Assembly (NCBI GenBank): GCA_033782935.1
Contig: JAWQEG010000522.1
Coordinates: 930,001 to 994,000 of the forward strand
Origin: Petrolisthes cinctipes
Lineage: Eukaryota; Arthropoda; Malacostraca; Decapoda; Porcellanidae
Direction of reading: 5' to 3'
Length of the DNA: 64,000 bases
The position numbers and the translations under genes were made by a program. The notes beneath the pieces are model-generated. The model ran no database searches. It saw only the letters and a program-made list of their open reading frames with translations, and was not told the origin of the DNA. Shown one piece after another: positions 53,170-64,000 of the stretch (the first letter of the stretch is position 1; each line of letters starts with the position of its first letter).

Positions 53170-55000
53170 TTCTGGGACCCCAAAATATCAAATTTTCGGG
53201 TGTTTTGAGCCTGAATTTGAGAAAAAACGGGTACAGAAGATGCATCCACATATCGACTTTTGGGCACCTAAAAGATCGATTTTCAGTATGTTTTGGGCCT
53301 GTATATAGAAAATACTCTAACACGGAGTAGACATGTACAGATCGATTCTGGGACCCCAAAATATCGAATTTTTGGGTGTATTGGGCCTGAATTTGAGATA
53401 TCGACTTTGGGCACCTAAAATATCGATTTTTGCATGTTTTGGGCCTATATTTTGAAAATATTCTAGCACTGAGTAGGCATGTACAGATCGCTTCTGGGAC
53501 CCCAAAATATTGAATTTTCGGGTGTTTTGAGCCTGAAATTGAGATATAAACGGGTACAGAAGATGCATGATCTTATCAACTTTTGGGCACCTAAAATATC
53601 GATTTTGAGCATGTTTTGGGTCTGTATCTTGAAAACATTCTAACTAGGATTAGGGATGTACAGGTCGCTTCTAGAACCCAAAAATACCGAATTTTCGGGT
53701 GTTTTGAGCCTGAATTTGAGATATAAACGGGTACAGAAGATGCATGCACATATTGACTTTGGGCACCTAAAATATCGATTTTCAGCATGTTTTGGGTCTG
53801 TATTTTGAAAATACTCTAACTAGGAGTAGGCATGTACAGATCGCTTCTGGGACCCCAAAATATCGAATTTTCGGGTGTTTTGAGCCTGAATTTGAGATAT
53901 AAACGGGTACAGATGATGCATTCACATATCGACTTTGGACACTTAAAATATCGATTTTTAGCATGTTTTGAGCCTATATTTTGAAAACATTCTAGCACTG
54001 AGTAGGCAAGTACAGATCCCTTCTGGGACCCGAAAAATATCGAATTTTCGGGTTTTTTGAGGTTGAATTTGGGATATAAACTGGTGCAGAAGATGCATAC
54101 ACATATTGACTTTGGTCACCTAAAATATCGATTTTCAGCTTGTTTTTGGCCTGTATATTAAAAATACTCTAACACGGAGTAGGCATGTACAGTTCGCTTC
54201 TGGGACCAAAAAAATATCGAATTTTCGGGTGTTTTGGGCCTGCAATTGAGATATCGACTTTGGGCACCTAAAATATCGATTTTTAGCATGTTTTGGGCCT
54301 ATATTTTGAAAATATTCTAGCACTAAGTAGGCATGTACAGATCACTTCTGGGACCGCAAAATATCGAATTTTCGGGTGTTTTGAGCCTGAATTTGAGATA
54401 TAAACGGGTACAGATGATGCATGCACATATCGACTTTGGACACTTAAAATATCGATTTTTAGCATGTTTTGAGCCTATATATTAAAACAATTCTAGCACC
54501 GAGTAGGCATGTACAGATCGCTTCTGGGACCCCAAAATATCGAATTTTCGGATGTTTTGAGGTTTAATTTCGGATATAAACGGGTGCAGAAGATGCATAC
54601 ACATATTGACTTTGGTCACCTAAAATATCGATTTTCAGCTTGTTTTGGGCCTCTATTTTGAAAATACTCTAACACGGAGTAGGCAAGTACAGATCGCTTC
54701 TGGGACCCCAAAATATCGAATTTTAGGGTGTTTTGAGCCTGAATTTGAGATATAAACCGGTACAGAAGAAGCTTCCACATGTCGACTTTTGGGCACCTAA
54801 AAGATCGATTTTCAGTATGTTTTGGGCCTGTATATTGAGAATACTCTAACACGGAGTAGGCTTGTACAGATCGCTTTTAGGACCCCAAAATATCGAATTT
54901 GTGGGTGTTTTGGGCCTGAATTTGAGATATCTACTTTGGGCACCTAAAATATCGATTTTCAGCATGTTTTGGGCCTATATTTTGAAAATATTCTAGCACT
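53170..55000 (+). repeat. Duplicated segment D7, copy 2
   Basis: Partner of 47745-49575. It keeps the full CGACTTTTGGGC that copy 1 shortened. A related third version of its first part lies at about 59.53-59.85 kb (AGTATG unit at 53285 against 59659). Confidence 0.85.
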
Positions 55001-55358
55001 AAGTAGGCATGTACAGATCAGTTCTGGTACCCCAAAATATCGAATTTTCGGGTGTTTTGAGCCTGAAATTGAGATATAAACGGGTACAGATAATTCATGC
55101 ACATATCGACTTTGGACACTTAAAATATCGATTTTTAGCATGTTTTGAGCCTATATATTAAAACAATTCTAGCACCGAGTAGGCATGTACTGATCGCTTC
55201 TGGGACCCAAAAATATCGAATTTTCGGGTGTTTTGAGGTTTAATTTCGGATATAAACGGGTGCAGAAGATGCATACACATATTGACTTTGGTCACCTAAA
55301 ATATCGATTTTCAGCTTGTTTTGGGCCTCTATTTTAAAAAATACTCTAACACGGAGTA
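55001..55358 (+). repeat. Connecting satellite units
   Basis: About two ordinary units (a TATATTAAAACAATTC unit starting 55137, then an AGCTTG unit starting 55313) joining D7 copy 2 to D6 copy 2. One base is gained near 55334 (TTTTAAAAAATACTC). Nothing else was seen. Confidence 0.8.
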
Positions 55359-57516
55359 GGCAAGTACAGATCACTTCTTGGACCCCAAAATATCGAATTT
55401 TCGGGTGTTTTGAGCCTGAATTTGAGATATAAACCGGTACAGAAGATGCTTCCACATGTCGACTTTTGGGCACCTAAAAGATCGATTTTCAGTATGTTTT
55501 GGGCCTGTATATTGAAAATACTCTAACACGGAGTAGGCATGTACAGATCGCTTCTGGGACCCCAAAATATCGAATTTTTGGGTGTTTTGGGCCTGAATTT
55601 GAGATATCTACTTTGGGCACCTAAATATCGATTTTTAGCATGTTTTGGGCCTATATTTTGAAAATATTCTAGCACTGAGTAGGCATGTACAGATCACTTC
55701 TGGGACCCCAAAATATCGAATTTTCGGGTGTTTTGAGCATGAATTTGAGATATAAACGGGTACAGAAGATGCATGCACATATTGACTTTGGGCACCTAAA
55801 ATATCGATTTTCAGCATGTTTTGGGCCTATATTTTGAAAATACTCTAATTAGGAGTAGGCATGTACAGATCGCTTCTGGGACCCAAAAATATCGAATTTT
55901 CGGGTGTTTTGAGCCTGCATTTGAGATATAAACGGGTTCAGAAGATTCATGCACATATCGACTTTGGACACTTAAAATATCGATTTTTAGCATGTTTTGA
56001 GCCTATATTTTGAAAACATTCTAGCACTAACTAGACATGTACAGATCGCTTCTGGGACCCAAAATTATCGAATTTTCAGGTGTTTTGAGGTTGAATTTGA
56101 GATATAAACGAGTGCAGAAGATGCATACACATGTTAACTTTGGGCACCTAAAATATCGATTTTCAGCATGTTTTGGGCCTGCTTCTGAGTAGACGCGTAC
56201 AGATCGTTTCTGGGACCCCAAAATATCGAATTTTGGGGTGTTTGGAGCCTGAATTTAAGAAAAAACGGGTACAGAAGATGCATGCACATATCGACTTTTG
56301 GGCACCTAAAAGATCGATTTTCAGTATGTTTTGGGCCTGTATTTTGAAAATACTCTAACACGGAGTAGGCATGTACAGTTCGCTTCTGGGACCCCAAAAT
56401 ATCGAATTTTCGGGTGTTTTGGGCCTGAATTTGAGATATCGACTTTGGGCACCTAAAATATCGATTTTTAGCATGTTTTGGGCCTATATTTTGAAAATAT
56501 TCTAGCACTAAGTAGGCATGTACATATCGCTTCTGGGACCCAAAAATATCGAATTTTCGGGTGCTTAGAGGTTAAAAAAGGGATATAAACGGGTACAGAA
56601 GATGCATGCACATATCGACTTTTGGGCACCTAAAAGATCGATTTTCAGTATGCTTTGGGACTGTATTTTGAAAAAACTCTAACACGGAGTAGGCATGTAC
56701 AGTTCGCTTCTGGGACCCCAAAATATCGAATTTTCGGGTGTTTTGGGCCTGCATTTGAGATATCGACTTTGGGCTCCTAAAATATCGATTTTTATCATGT
56801 TTTGGCCCTATATTTTGAAAATATTCTAGCACTAAGTAGGCATTTACAGATCACTTCTGGGACCCCAAAATATCGAATTTTCGGGTGTTTTGATCCTGAA
56901 TTTGAGATATAAACGGGTACAGATGATGCATACACATATCGATTTTGGACACTTAAAATATCGATTTTTAGCATTATATTTTGAGCCTATATTTTGAAAA
57001 CATTCTAGCACTGAGTAGGCATGTACAGATCGCTTCTGGGACCCAAAAATATCGAATTTTTGGGTGATTTGAGGTTGAATTTGGGATATAAACGGGTGCA
57101 GAAGATGCATACACATATTGACATTTGGGCACCTAAAATATCGATTTCAGTATGTATTGGGCCGGTATATTGAAAATACTCTAACACGGAGTAGACATGT
57201 ACAGATCGATTCTGGGACCCCAAAATATCGAATTTTTGGGTGTATTGGGCCTGAATTTGAGATATCGACTTTGGGCACCTAAAATATCGATTTTTAGCAT
57301 GTTTTGGGCCTATATTTTGAAAATATTCTAGCACTGAGTAGGCATATACAGATCGCTTCTGGGACACAAAAATATCGAATTTTCGGGTGTTTTGAGCCTG
57401 AATTCGAGATATAAACGGGTACAGAAGATGAATGCTCTAATCGACTTTTGGGCACCTAAAATATCGATTTTGAGCATGTTTTGGGTCTGTATCTTGAAAA
57501 CATGCTAACTAGGAGT
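55359..57516 (+). repeat. Duplicated segment D6, first part, copy 2
   Basis: Partner of 44575-46553 with about one extra unit near 56.83-57.01 kb. A small insertion near 56975 reads AGCATTATATTTTGAGCC where other units have AGCATGTTTTGAGCC. The A-run variant (AAGAAAAAACGGG) appears near 56258. Confidence 0.82.
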
Positions 57517-58349
57517 AGGGATGTACAGATCGCTTCTAGGACCCAAAAATACCGAATTTTCGGGTGTTTTGAGCCTGAATTTGAGATATAAACGGGTACA
57601 GAAGATGCATGCACATATTGACTTTTGGCACCTAAAATATCGATTTTCAACATGTTTTGGGCCTGTATTTTGAAAATACTCTAACTAGGAGTAGGCATGT
57701 ACAGATCGCTTCTGGGACCCCAAAATATCGAATTTTCGGGTGTTTTGAGCCTGAATTTGAGATATAAACGGGTACAGAAGATGCATGCACATATCGACTT
57801 TGGATACTTAAAATATCGATTTTTAGCATGTTTTGAGCCTATATTTTGAAATCATTCAAGCACTGACTAGACATGTACAGATCGTTTCTGGGACCCAAAA
57901 TTATCGAACTTTCGGGTGTTTTGAGGTTGAATTTGAGATATAAACGAGTGTAGAAGATGCATACACATGTTGACTTTGGGCACATAAAATATCGATTTTC
58001 AGCATGTTTTGGGCCTGCATCTGAGTAGGCATGTACAAATCGCTTCTGGGACCCCAAAATATCGAATTTTCGGGTGTTTGGAGCCTGAATTTGAGATATA
58101 AACGGGTACAGAAGATGCATGAACATATCGACTGTTGGGCACCTACAATATCGATTTTCAGTATGTTTTGGGCCTGTATTTTGAAAATACTCTAACACGG
58201 AGTAGGCATGTACAGTTCTCTTCTGGGACCCCAAAATATCGAATTTTCGGGTGTTTTGGGCCTGAATTTGAGATATCGACTTTGAGCACCTAAAATATCG
58301 ATTTTTAGCATGTTTTGGGACTATATTTTGAAAATATTCTAGCACTAAG
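57517..58349 (+). repeat. Extra units in D6 copy 2
   Basis: About 830 bp absent from the 46.5-kb partner. It includes a 158-bp-class unit near 57.99 kb (GCCTGCATCTGAGTAGG) and a 147-bp-class unit. A run of in-frame units here produces the longest reading frame of the window (57839-58492, minus), which is not a gene. Confidence 0.8.
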
Positions 58350-59900
58350 TAGGCATGTACAGTTCGCTTCTGGGACCCCAAAATATCGAATTTTCGGGTG
58401 TTTTGGGCCTGCATTTGAGATATCGACTTTGGGCACCTAAAATATCGATTTTTAGCATGTTTTGGCCCTATATTTTGAAAATATTCAGGCACTAAGTAGG
58501 CATGTACAGATCACTTCTGGGACCGCAAAATATCGAATTTTCGGGTGTTTTGAGCCTGAATTTGAGATATAAACGGGTACAGATGATGCATGCACATATC
58601 GATTTTGGACACTTAAAATATCGATTTTTTAGCATGTTTTGAGCCTATATTTTGAAAATATTCTAGCCCTGAGTAGGCATGTACAGATCGCTTCTGGGAC
58701 CCAAAAATATCGAATTTTCGGGTGTTTCGAGGTTGAATTTGGGATATAAACGGGTGCAAAAGATGCATACACATATTGACTTTGGTCACCTAAAATATCA
58801 ATTTTCAGCTTGTTTTGGGCCTGTATTTTGAAAATACTCTAAAACGGAGTAGGCAAGTACAGATCGCCTCTGGGAACCCAAAATATCGAATTTTCAGGTG
58901 TTTTGAGCCTGAATTTGAGATATAAACGTGTACAGAAGATGCATGCACATATCGAATTTTGGGCACCTAAAAGATCGATTTTCAGTATTTTTTGGGCCTG
59001 TATTTTGAAAATACTTTAACACGGAGTAGGCATGTACAGTTCGCTTCTGGGACCCCAAAATATCGAATTTTCGGGTGTTTTGGGCCTGAATTTGAGATAT
59101 CGACTTTGGGCACCTAAAATATCGACTTTTAGCAAGTTTTGGGCCTATATTTTGAAAATATTCTAGCACTAAGTAGGCATGTACAGATCACTTCTGGGAC
59201 CGCAAAATATCGAATTTTCGGGTGTTTTGAGCCTGAATTTGAGATATAAACGGGTACAGATGATGCATGCACATATCGACTTTGGACACTTAAAATATCG
59301 ATTTTTAGCATGTTTTGAGCCTATATTTTGAAAAAATTCTAGCACTGTGTAGGCAAGTACAGATCCCTTCTGGGACCCAAAAATAAAGAATTTTCGGGTG
59401 TTTTGAGGTTGAATTTGGGATATAAACGGGTGCAGAAGATGCATACACATGTTGACTTTGGTCACCTAAAATATCGACTTTCAGCTTGTTTTGGGCCTGT
59501 ATTTTGAAAATACTCTAAAACAGAGTATGCAAGTACAGATCGCCTCTGGGACCCCAAAATATCAAATTTTCGGGTGTTTTGAGCCTGAATTTTAGAAAAA
59601 ACGGGTACAGAAGATGCATCCACATATCGACTTTTGGGCACCTAAAAGATCGATTTTCAGTATGTTTTGGGCCTGTATATAGAAAATACTCTAACACGGA
59701 GTAGACATGTACAGATCGATTCTGGGACCCCAAAATATCGAATTTTTGGGTGTATTGGGCCTGAATTTGAGATATCGACTTTAGGCACCTAAAATATCGA
59801 TTTTTAGCATGTTTTGGGCCTATATTTTGAAAATATTCTAGCACTGAGTAGGCATGTACAGATCGCTTCTGGGACCCCAAAATATCGAATTTTCGGGTGT
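58350..59900 (+). repeat. Duplicated segment D6, second part, copy 2
   Basis: Partner of 46553-48100 at offset 11797 (11799 after a 2-bp deletion in the other copy). It shares TATTCAGGCACTAAG, GGTGTTTCGAGG, GCAAGTTTTGGGCC and AAAACAGAGTATGC. Private changes include GGGACCGCAAAATATCG and AAAAATAAAGAATTTTC. Confidence 0.83.
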
Positions 59901-60658
59901 TTTGAGCCTGAATTTGAGATATAAACGGGTGCAGATGATGCATTCACATATCGACTTTGGACACTTAAAATATCAATTTTTAGCATGTTTTGAGCCTATA
60001 TTTTGAAAACATTCTAGCACTGAGTAGGCAAGTACAGATCCCTTCTGGGACCCAAAAAATATCGAATTTTCGGTTTTTTTGAGGTTGAATTTGGGATATA
60101 AACTGGTGCAGAAGATGCATACACATATTGACTTTGGTCACCTAAAATATCGATTTTCAGCTTGTTTTAGGCCTGTATATTGAAAATACTCTAACACGGA
60201 GTAGGCATGTACAGTTCGCTTCTGGGACCCCAAAATATCGAATTTTCGGGTGTTTTGGGCCTGCAATTGAGATATCGACTTTGGGCACCTAAAATATCGA
60301 TTTTTAGCATGTTTTGGGCCTATATTTTGAAAATATTCTAGCACTGAGTAGGCATTTACAGATCGCTTCTGGGACCCCAAAATATCGATTTTTCGGGTGT
60401 TTTGAGCCTGAATTTGAGATATAAACGGGTACAGAAGATGCATGCTCTTATTGACTTTTGGGCACCTAAAATATCGATTTTGAGCATGTTTTGGGTCTGT
60501 ATCTTGAAAACATTCTAACTAGGAGTAGGGATGTACAGATCGCTTCTAGGACCCAAAAATACCGAATTTTCGGGTGTTTTGAGCCTGAATTTGAGATATA
60601 AACGGGTACAGAAGATGCATGAACATATTGACTTTGGGCACCTAAAATATCGATTTTC
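59901..60658 (+). repeat. Satellite units similar to 48.2-48.9 kb and 53.6-54.3 kb
   Basis: Four to five units with the GATGCATTCACATATCG, GGTTTTTTTGAGG and GGGCCTGCAATTGAG variants of D7, then an AGCATG unit ending in ATGCTCTTATTGAC. It leads into the terminal HOR at 60659. No gene is supported. Confidence 0.78.
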
Positions 60659-62402
60659 AGCATGTTTTGGACCTGTATTTTGAAAATACTCTAACTAGGA
60701 GTAGGCATGTACAGATCGATTCTGGGACCCCAAAATATCGAATTTTCGGGTGTTTTGAGCCTAAATTTGAGATATAAACGGGTACAGATGATGCATGCAA
60801 ATATCGACTTGGGACACTTAAAATATCGATTTTTAGCATGTTTTAAACCTATATTTTGAAAATATTCTAGCACTAAGTAGGCATGTACAGATCACTTCTG
60901 GGACCCCAAAATATCGAATTTTCGCGTGTTTTGAGCCTGAATTTGAGATATAAACGGGTACAGATGATGTATGCACATATCGACTTTGGACACTTAAAAT
61001 ATCGATTTTTAGCATGTTTTGAGCCTATATTTTGAAAAAATTCTAGCACTGAGTAGGCAAGTACAGATCGCTTCTGGGACCCAAAAATATCGAATTTTCG
61101 GGTGTTTTGAGGTTAAATTTGGGATATAAACGGGTGCAGAAGATGCATAGACATATTGACTCTGGTCACCTAAAATATCGATTTTCAGCTTTTTTTGGGC
61201 CTGTATTTTGAAAATACTCTAACACGGAGTACGCAAGTACATATCGCTTCTGGGACCCAAAAATATCGAATTTTCTGGTGTTTTGAGCCTTAATTTGAGA
61301 TATAAACGGCTACAGAAGATGCATGCACATATCGACTTTTGGGCACCTAAAATATCGATTTTTAGCATGTTTTGGGCCTATATTTTGAAAATATTCTAGC
61401 ACTAAGTAGGCATGTACAGATCACTTCTGGGACCGCAAAATATCGAATTTTCGGGTGTTTTGAGCCTGAATTTAAGATATAAACGGGTACAGATGATGCA
61501 TGCACATATTGACTTTGGGCACCTAAAATATCGATTTTCAGCATGTTTTGGGCCTGTATTTTTAAAATACTCTGACTAGGAGTAAGCATGTACAGATCGC
61601 TTCTGGGACTCAAAAATATCGAATTTTCGGGTGTTTTGAGACAGAATTTGAGATATAAACGGCTACAGAAGATGCATGCACATATCGACTTTGGACACTT
61701 AAAATATCGATTTTTAGCAGGTTTTGAGCCTATATTTTGAAAATACTCTAACTAGGAGTAGGCATGTACAGATCGCTATTGGGACCCAAAATTATCGAAT
61801 TTTTGGGTGTTTTGAGGTTGAATTTGAGATATAAACGAGTGCAGAAGATGCATACACATGTTGACTTTAGGCACCTAAAATATCGATTTTCAGCATGTTT
61901 TGGGGTTGTATCTGAGTAGGCACGTACAGATCGCTTCTGGGACCCCAAAATATCAAATTTTCGGGTGTTTTGAGAATGAATTTAAGATATAAACGGGTTC
62001 AGATGATGCATACAAATATCGACTTTGGACACTTAAAATATAGATTTTTAGCATGTTTTGAGCCTATATTTTGAAAAAATTCTAGCACTGAGTAGGCAAG
62101 TACAGATCCCTTCTGGGACCCAAAAATATCGAATTTTCGGGTGTTTTGAGGTAGAATTTGGGATGTAAACGGGTACAGAAGATGCTTGCACATATCGACT
62201 TTTGGGCACCTAAAAGATCGATTTTCAGTATGTTTTGGGCCTGTATTTTGAAAATACTCTAACACTAAGTAGGCATGTACAGATCACTTCTGGGACCCCA
62301 AAATATCGAATTTTCTGGTGTTTTGAGCCTGAATTTGAGATATAAACGGGTACAGATGATGCATGCACATATCGACTTTGGACACTTAAAATATCGATTT
62401 TT
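60659..62402 (+). repeat. 10-unit HOR of 1744 bp, copy 1
   Basis: Unit lengths are 176, 176, 176, 177, 176, 176, 176, 158, 177 and 176, summing to 1744. Markers are TTTTCGCGTGTTTTG, GACTTGGGACACTT, TTTTTTTGGGCC, AACGGCTACAG, TTTAGCAGG and TTTGGGGTTGTATCTGAG. The identity with copy 2 starts inside the first unit at about 60679. Confidence 0.94.
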
Positions 62403-64000
62403 AGCATGTTTTGAGCCTATATTTTGAAAATACTCTAACTAGGAGTAGGCATGTACAGATCGATTCTGGGACCCCAAAATATCGAATTTTCGGGTGTTTT
62501 GAGCCTAAATTTGAGATATAAACGGGTACAGATGATGCATGCAAATATCGACTTGGGACACTTAAAATATCGATTTTTAGCATGTTTTAAACCTATATTT
62601 TGAAAATATTCTAGCACTAAGTAGGCATGTACAGATCACTTCTGGGACCCCAAAATATCGAATTTTCGCGTGTTTTGAGCCTGAATTTGAGATATAAACG
62701 GGTACAGATGATGTATGCACATATCGACTTTGGACACTTAAAATATCGATTTTTAGCATGTTTTGAGCCTATATTTTGAAAAAATTCTAGCACTGAGTAG
62801 GCAAGTACAGATCGCTTCTGGGACCCAAAAATATCGAATTTTCGGGTGTTTTGAGGTTAAATTTGGGATATAAACGGGTGCAGAAGATGCATAGACATAT
62901 TGACTCTGGTCACCTAAAATATCGATTTTCAGCTTTTTTTGGGCCTGTATTTTGAAAATACTCTAACACGGAGTACGCAAGTACATATCGCTTCTGGGAC
63001 CCAAAAATATCGAATTTTCGGGTGTTTTGAGCCTTAATTTGAGATATAAACGGCTACAGAAGATGCATGCACATATCGACTTTTGGGCACCTAAAATATC
63101 GATTTTTAGCATGTTTTGGGCCTATATTTTGAAAATATTCTAGCACTAAGTAGGCATGTACAGATCACTTCTGGGACCGCAAAATATCGAATTTTCGGGT
63201 GTTTTGAGCCTGAATTTAAGATATAAACGGGTACAGATGATGCATGCACATATTGACTTTGGGCACCTAAAATATCGATTTTCAGCATGTTTTGGGCCTG
63301 TATTTTTAAAATACTCTGACTAGGAGTAAGCATGTACAGATCGCTTCTGGGACTCAAAAATATCGAATTTTCGGGTGTTTTGAGACAGAATTTGAGATAT
63401 AAACGGCTACAGAAGATGCATGCACATATCGACTTTGGACACTTAAAATATCGATTTTTAGCAGGTTTTGAGCCTATATTTTGAAAATACTCTAACTAGG
63501 AGTAGGCATGTACAGATCGCTATTGGGACCCAAAATTATCGAATTTTCGGGTGTTTTGAGGTTGAATTTGAGATATAAACGAGTGCAGAAGATGCATACA
63601 CATGTTGACTTTAGGCACCTAAAATATCGATTTTCAGCATGTTTTGGGGTTGTATCTGAGTAGGCACGTACAGATCGCTTCTGGGACCCCAAAATATCAA
63701 ATTTTCGGGTGTTTTGAGAATGAATTTAAGATATAAACGGGTTCAGATGATGCATACAAATATCGACTTTGGACACTTAAAATATAGATTTTTAGCATGT
63801 TTTGAGCCTATATTTTGAAAAAATTCTAGCACTGAGTAGGCAAGTACAGATCCCTTCTGGGACCCAAAAATATCGAATTTTCGGGTGTTTTGAGGTTGAA
63901 TTTGGGATGTAAACGGGTACAGAAGATGCTTGCACATATCGACTTTTGGGCACCTAAAAGATCGATTTTCAGTATGTTTTGGGCCTGTATTTTGAAAATA
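62403..64000 (+). repeat. 10-unit HOR of 1744 bp, copy 2 (cut by window end)
   Basis: Repeats copy 1 at offset 1744 to the last base. I saw only about three differences past the first unit: TTTTCTGGTG/TTTTCGGGTG near 61273/63017, TTTTTGGGTG/TTTTCGGGTG near 61801/63545, and GAGGTAGAA/GAGGTTGAA near 62150/63894. This is among the youngest duplications in the window, and the array continues beyond it. Confidence 0.94.

Larger units (their letters stand above)
1..64000. repeat. Tandem satellite DNA array filling the window
   Basis: Phasing on the landmark AGCATGTTTTG (or AGTATG, AGCTTG) gives consecutive units with no gap from the first base to the last. Units 1 to 36 start at 1, 177, 354, 501, 678, 854, 1030, 1189, 1365, 1512, 1688, 1864, 2037, 2214, 2391, 2538, 2714, 2891, 3067, 3196, 3343, 3518, 3695, 3871, 4000, 4170, 4347, 4523, 4670, 4846, 5023, 5170, 5347, 5524, 5700 and 5877. 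All units checked have the same orientation and I saw no inverted block. No foreign insert, long poly-A, LTR or telomere motif was seen. Unit length and HOR organisation fit a centromeric or pericentromeric satellite; that role is inferred. I do not recognise the family by name, and it does not look like the Arabidopsis 178-bp or grape 107-bp satellites as I recall them. Confidence 0.97.

Noticed and set aside
57839..58492. A 217-codon minus-strand reading frame, the longest in the window
   Set aside because: Its translation is the satellite read through consecutive units (recurring YFQNIGPKHAKNRYFRCPK and AQNTRKFDILGSQKR). 147-bp and 177-bp units are multiples of three, so neighbouring units can stay in frame by chance. 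There is no start context, intron structure or non-satellite sequence.
1..64000. Scores of 60-160 codon minus-strand reading frames with similar proteins (for example starting MLKIDILSVQSRYVHASS)
   Set aside because: They appear once per unit in two frames, are broken by each 176-bp unit, and differ by the same substitutions and frame shifts as the DNA. This is repeat translation, not a repeat-protein family.
1..64000. CRISPR array or bacterial direct-repeat locus
   Set aside because: The repeats abut with no unique spacers, are far longer than CRISPR repeats, and vary in a satellite-like way.
1..64000. CENP-B box
   Set aside because: I looked for the TTCGnnnnAnnCGGG core. TTCGGGTG in half B matches only its first part and lacks the A and second CGGG at the right spacing, on either strand.
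1..64000. Telomeric or interstitial telomere repeats (TTTAGGG, TTAGGG)
   Set aside because: No tandem run of either motif was seen; TTTTAGCATG and similar are parts of the satellite unit.
1..64000. Assignment to a named satellite family or species
   Set aside because: The unit length is shared by many plant satellites, but I could not match the sequence from memory to a named family; a search of repeat databases would decide.

Overview
The whole 64 kb window is one uninterrupted tandem satellite array. I find no gene, RNA gene, transposon, CRISPR array, telomere repeat or other unique sequence in it. The unit is about 176-177 bp, roughly 37% GC in the unit I counted. Every unit I checked runs in the same direction. 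A fully hand-phased stretch (1 to 6023) holds 36 units averaging about 167 bp, so the window should hold roughly 380 units. Open reading frames are common on the minus strand, but all of them are translations of the satellite itself.

The unit is itself an old tandem duplication. Two 88-bp halves (called A and B here) align without gaps at about 58 of 88 positions by hand count. The array uses four main unit lengths: 176/177, 147 (29 bp lost from half B), 158/159 (18 bp lost from half A) and 129 (both losses). These length classes are not random. They recur in fixed order inside higher-order repeats (HORs), so the string of unit lengths works as a barcode for each HOR.

Layout: 1-19.6 kb is a mosaic of dispersed 1-2 kb duplicated segments and one 7-unit HOR of 1128 bp. 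19.6-21.97 kb is a 6-unit HOR of about 1013 bp, in two copies plus a fragment. 21.97-24.35 kb is a 7-unit HOR of 1187 bp, in two copies. 24.2-36.3 kb is a duplication of several kb whose copies differ by whole numbers of units. 35.7-43.5 kb is a nested HOR made of an 8-unit module (1323 bp) and a 5-unit module (834 bp) in the order A B A A B A B. 43.5-60.6 kb is a mosaic of duplicated segments of 1.8-4.5 kb, with a local 5-unit HOR of 852 bp. 60.66-64 kb is a 10-unit HOR of 1744 bp, cut by the window end.

This is a eukaryotic chromosome. A nucleosome-length, AT-rich satellite with HORs is typical of centromeric or pericentromeric heterochromatin. A flowering plant is my best guess because many plant centromeric satellites are 150-180 bp, but I do not recognise the family and cannot name the species. 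Centromere function is inference: the sequence alone cannot show CENH3 occupancy.
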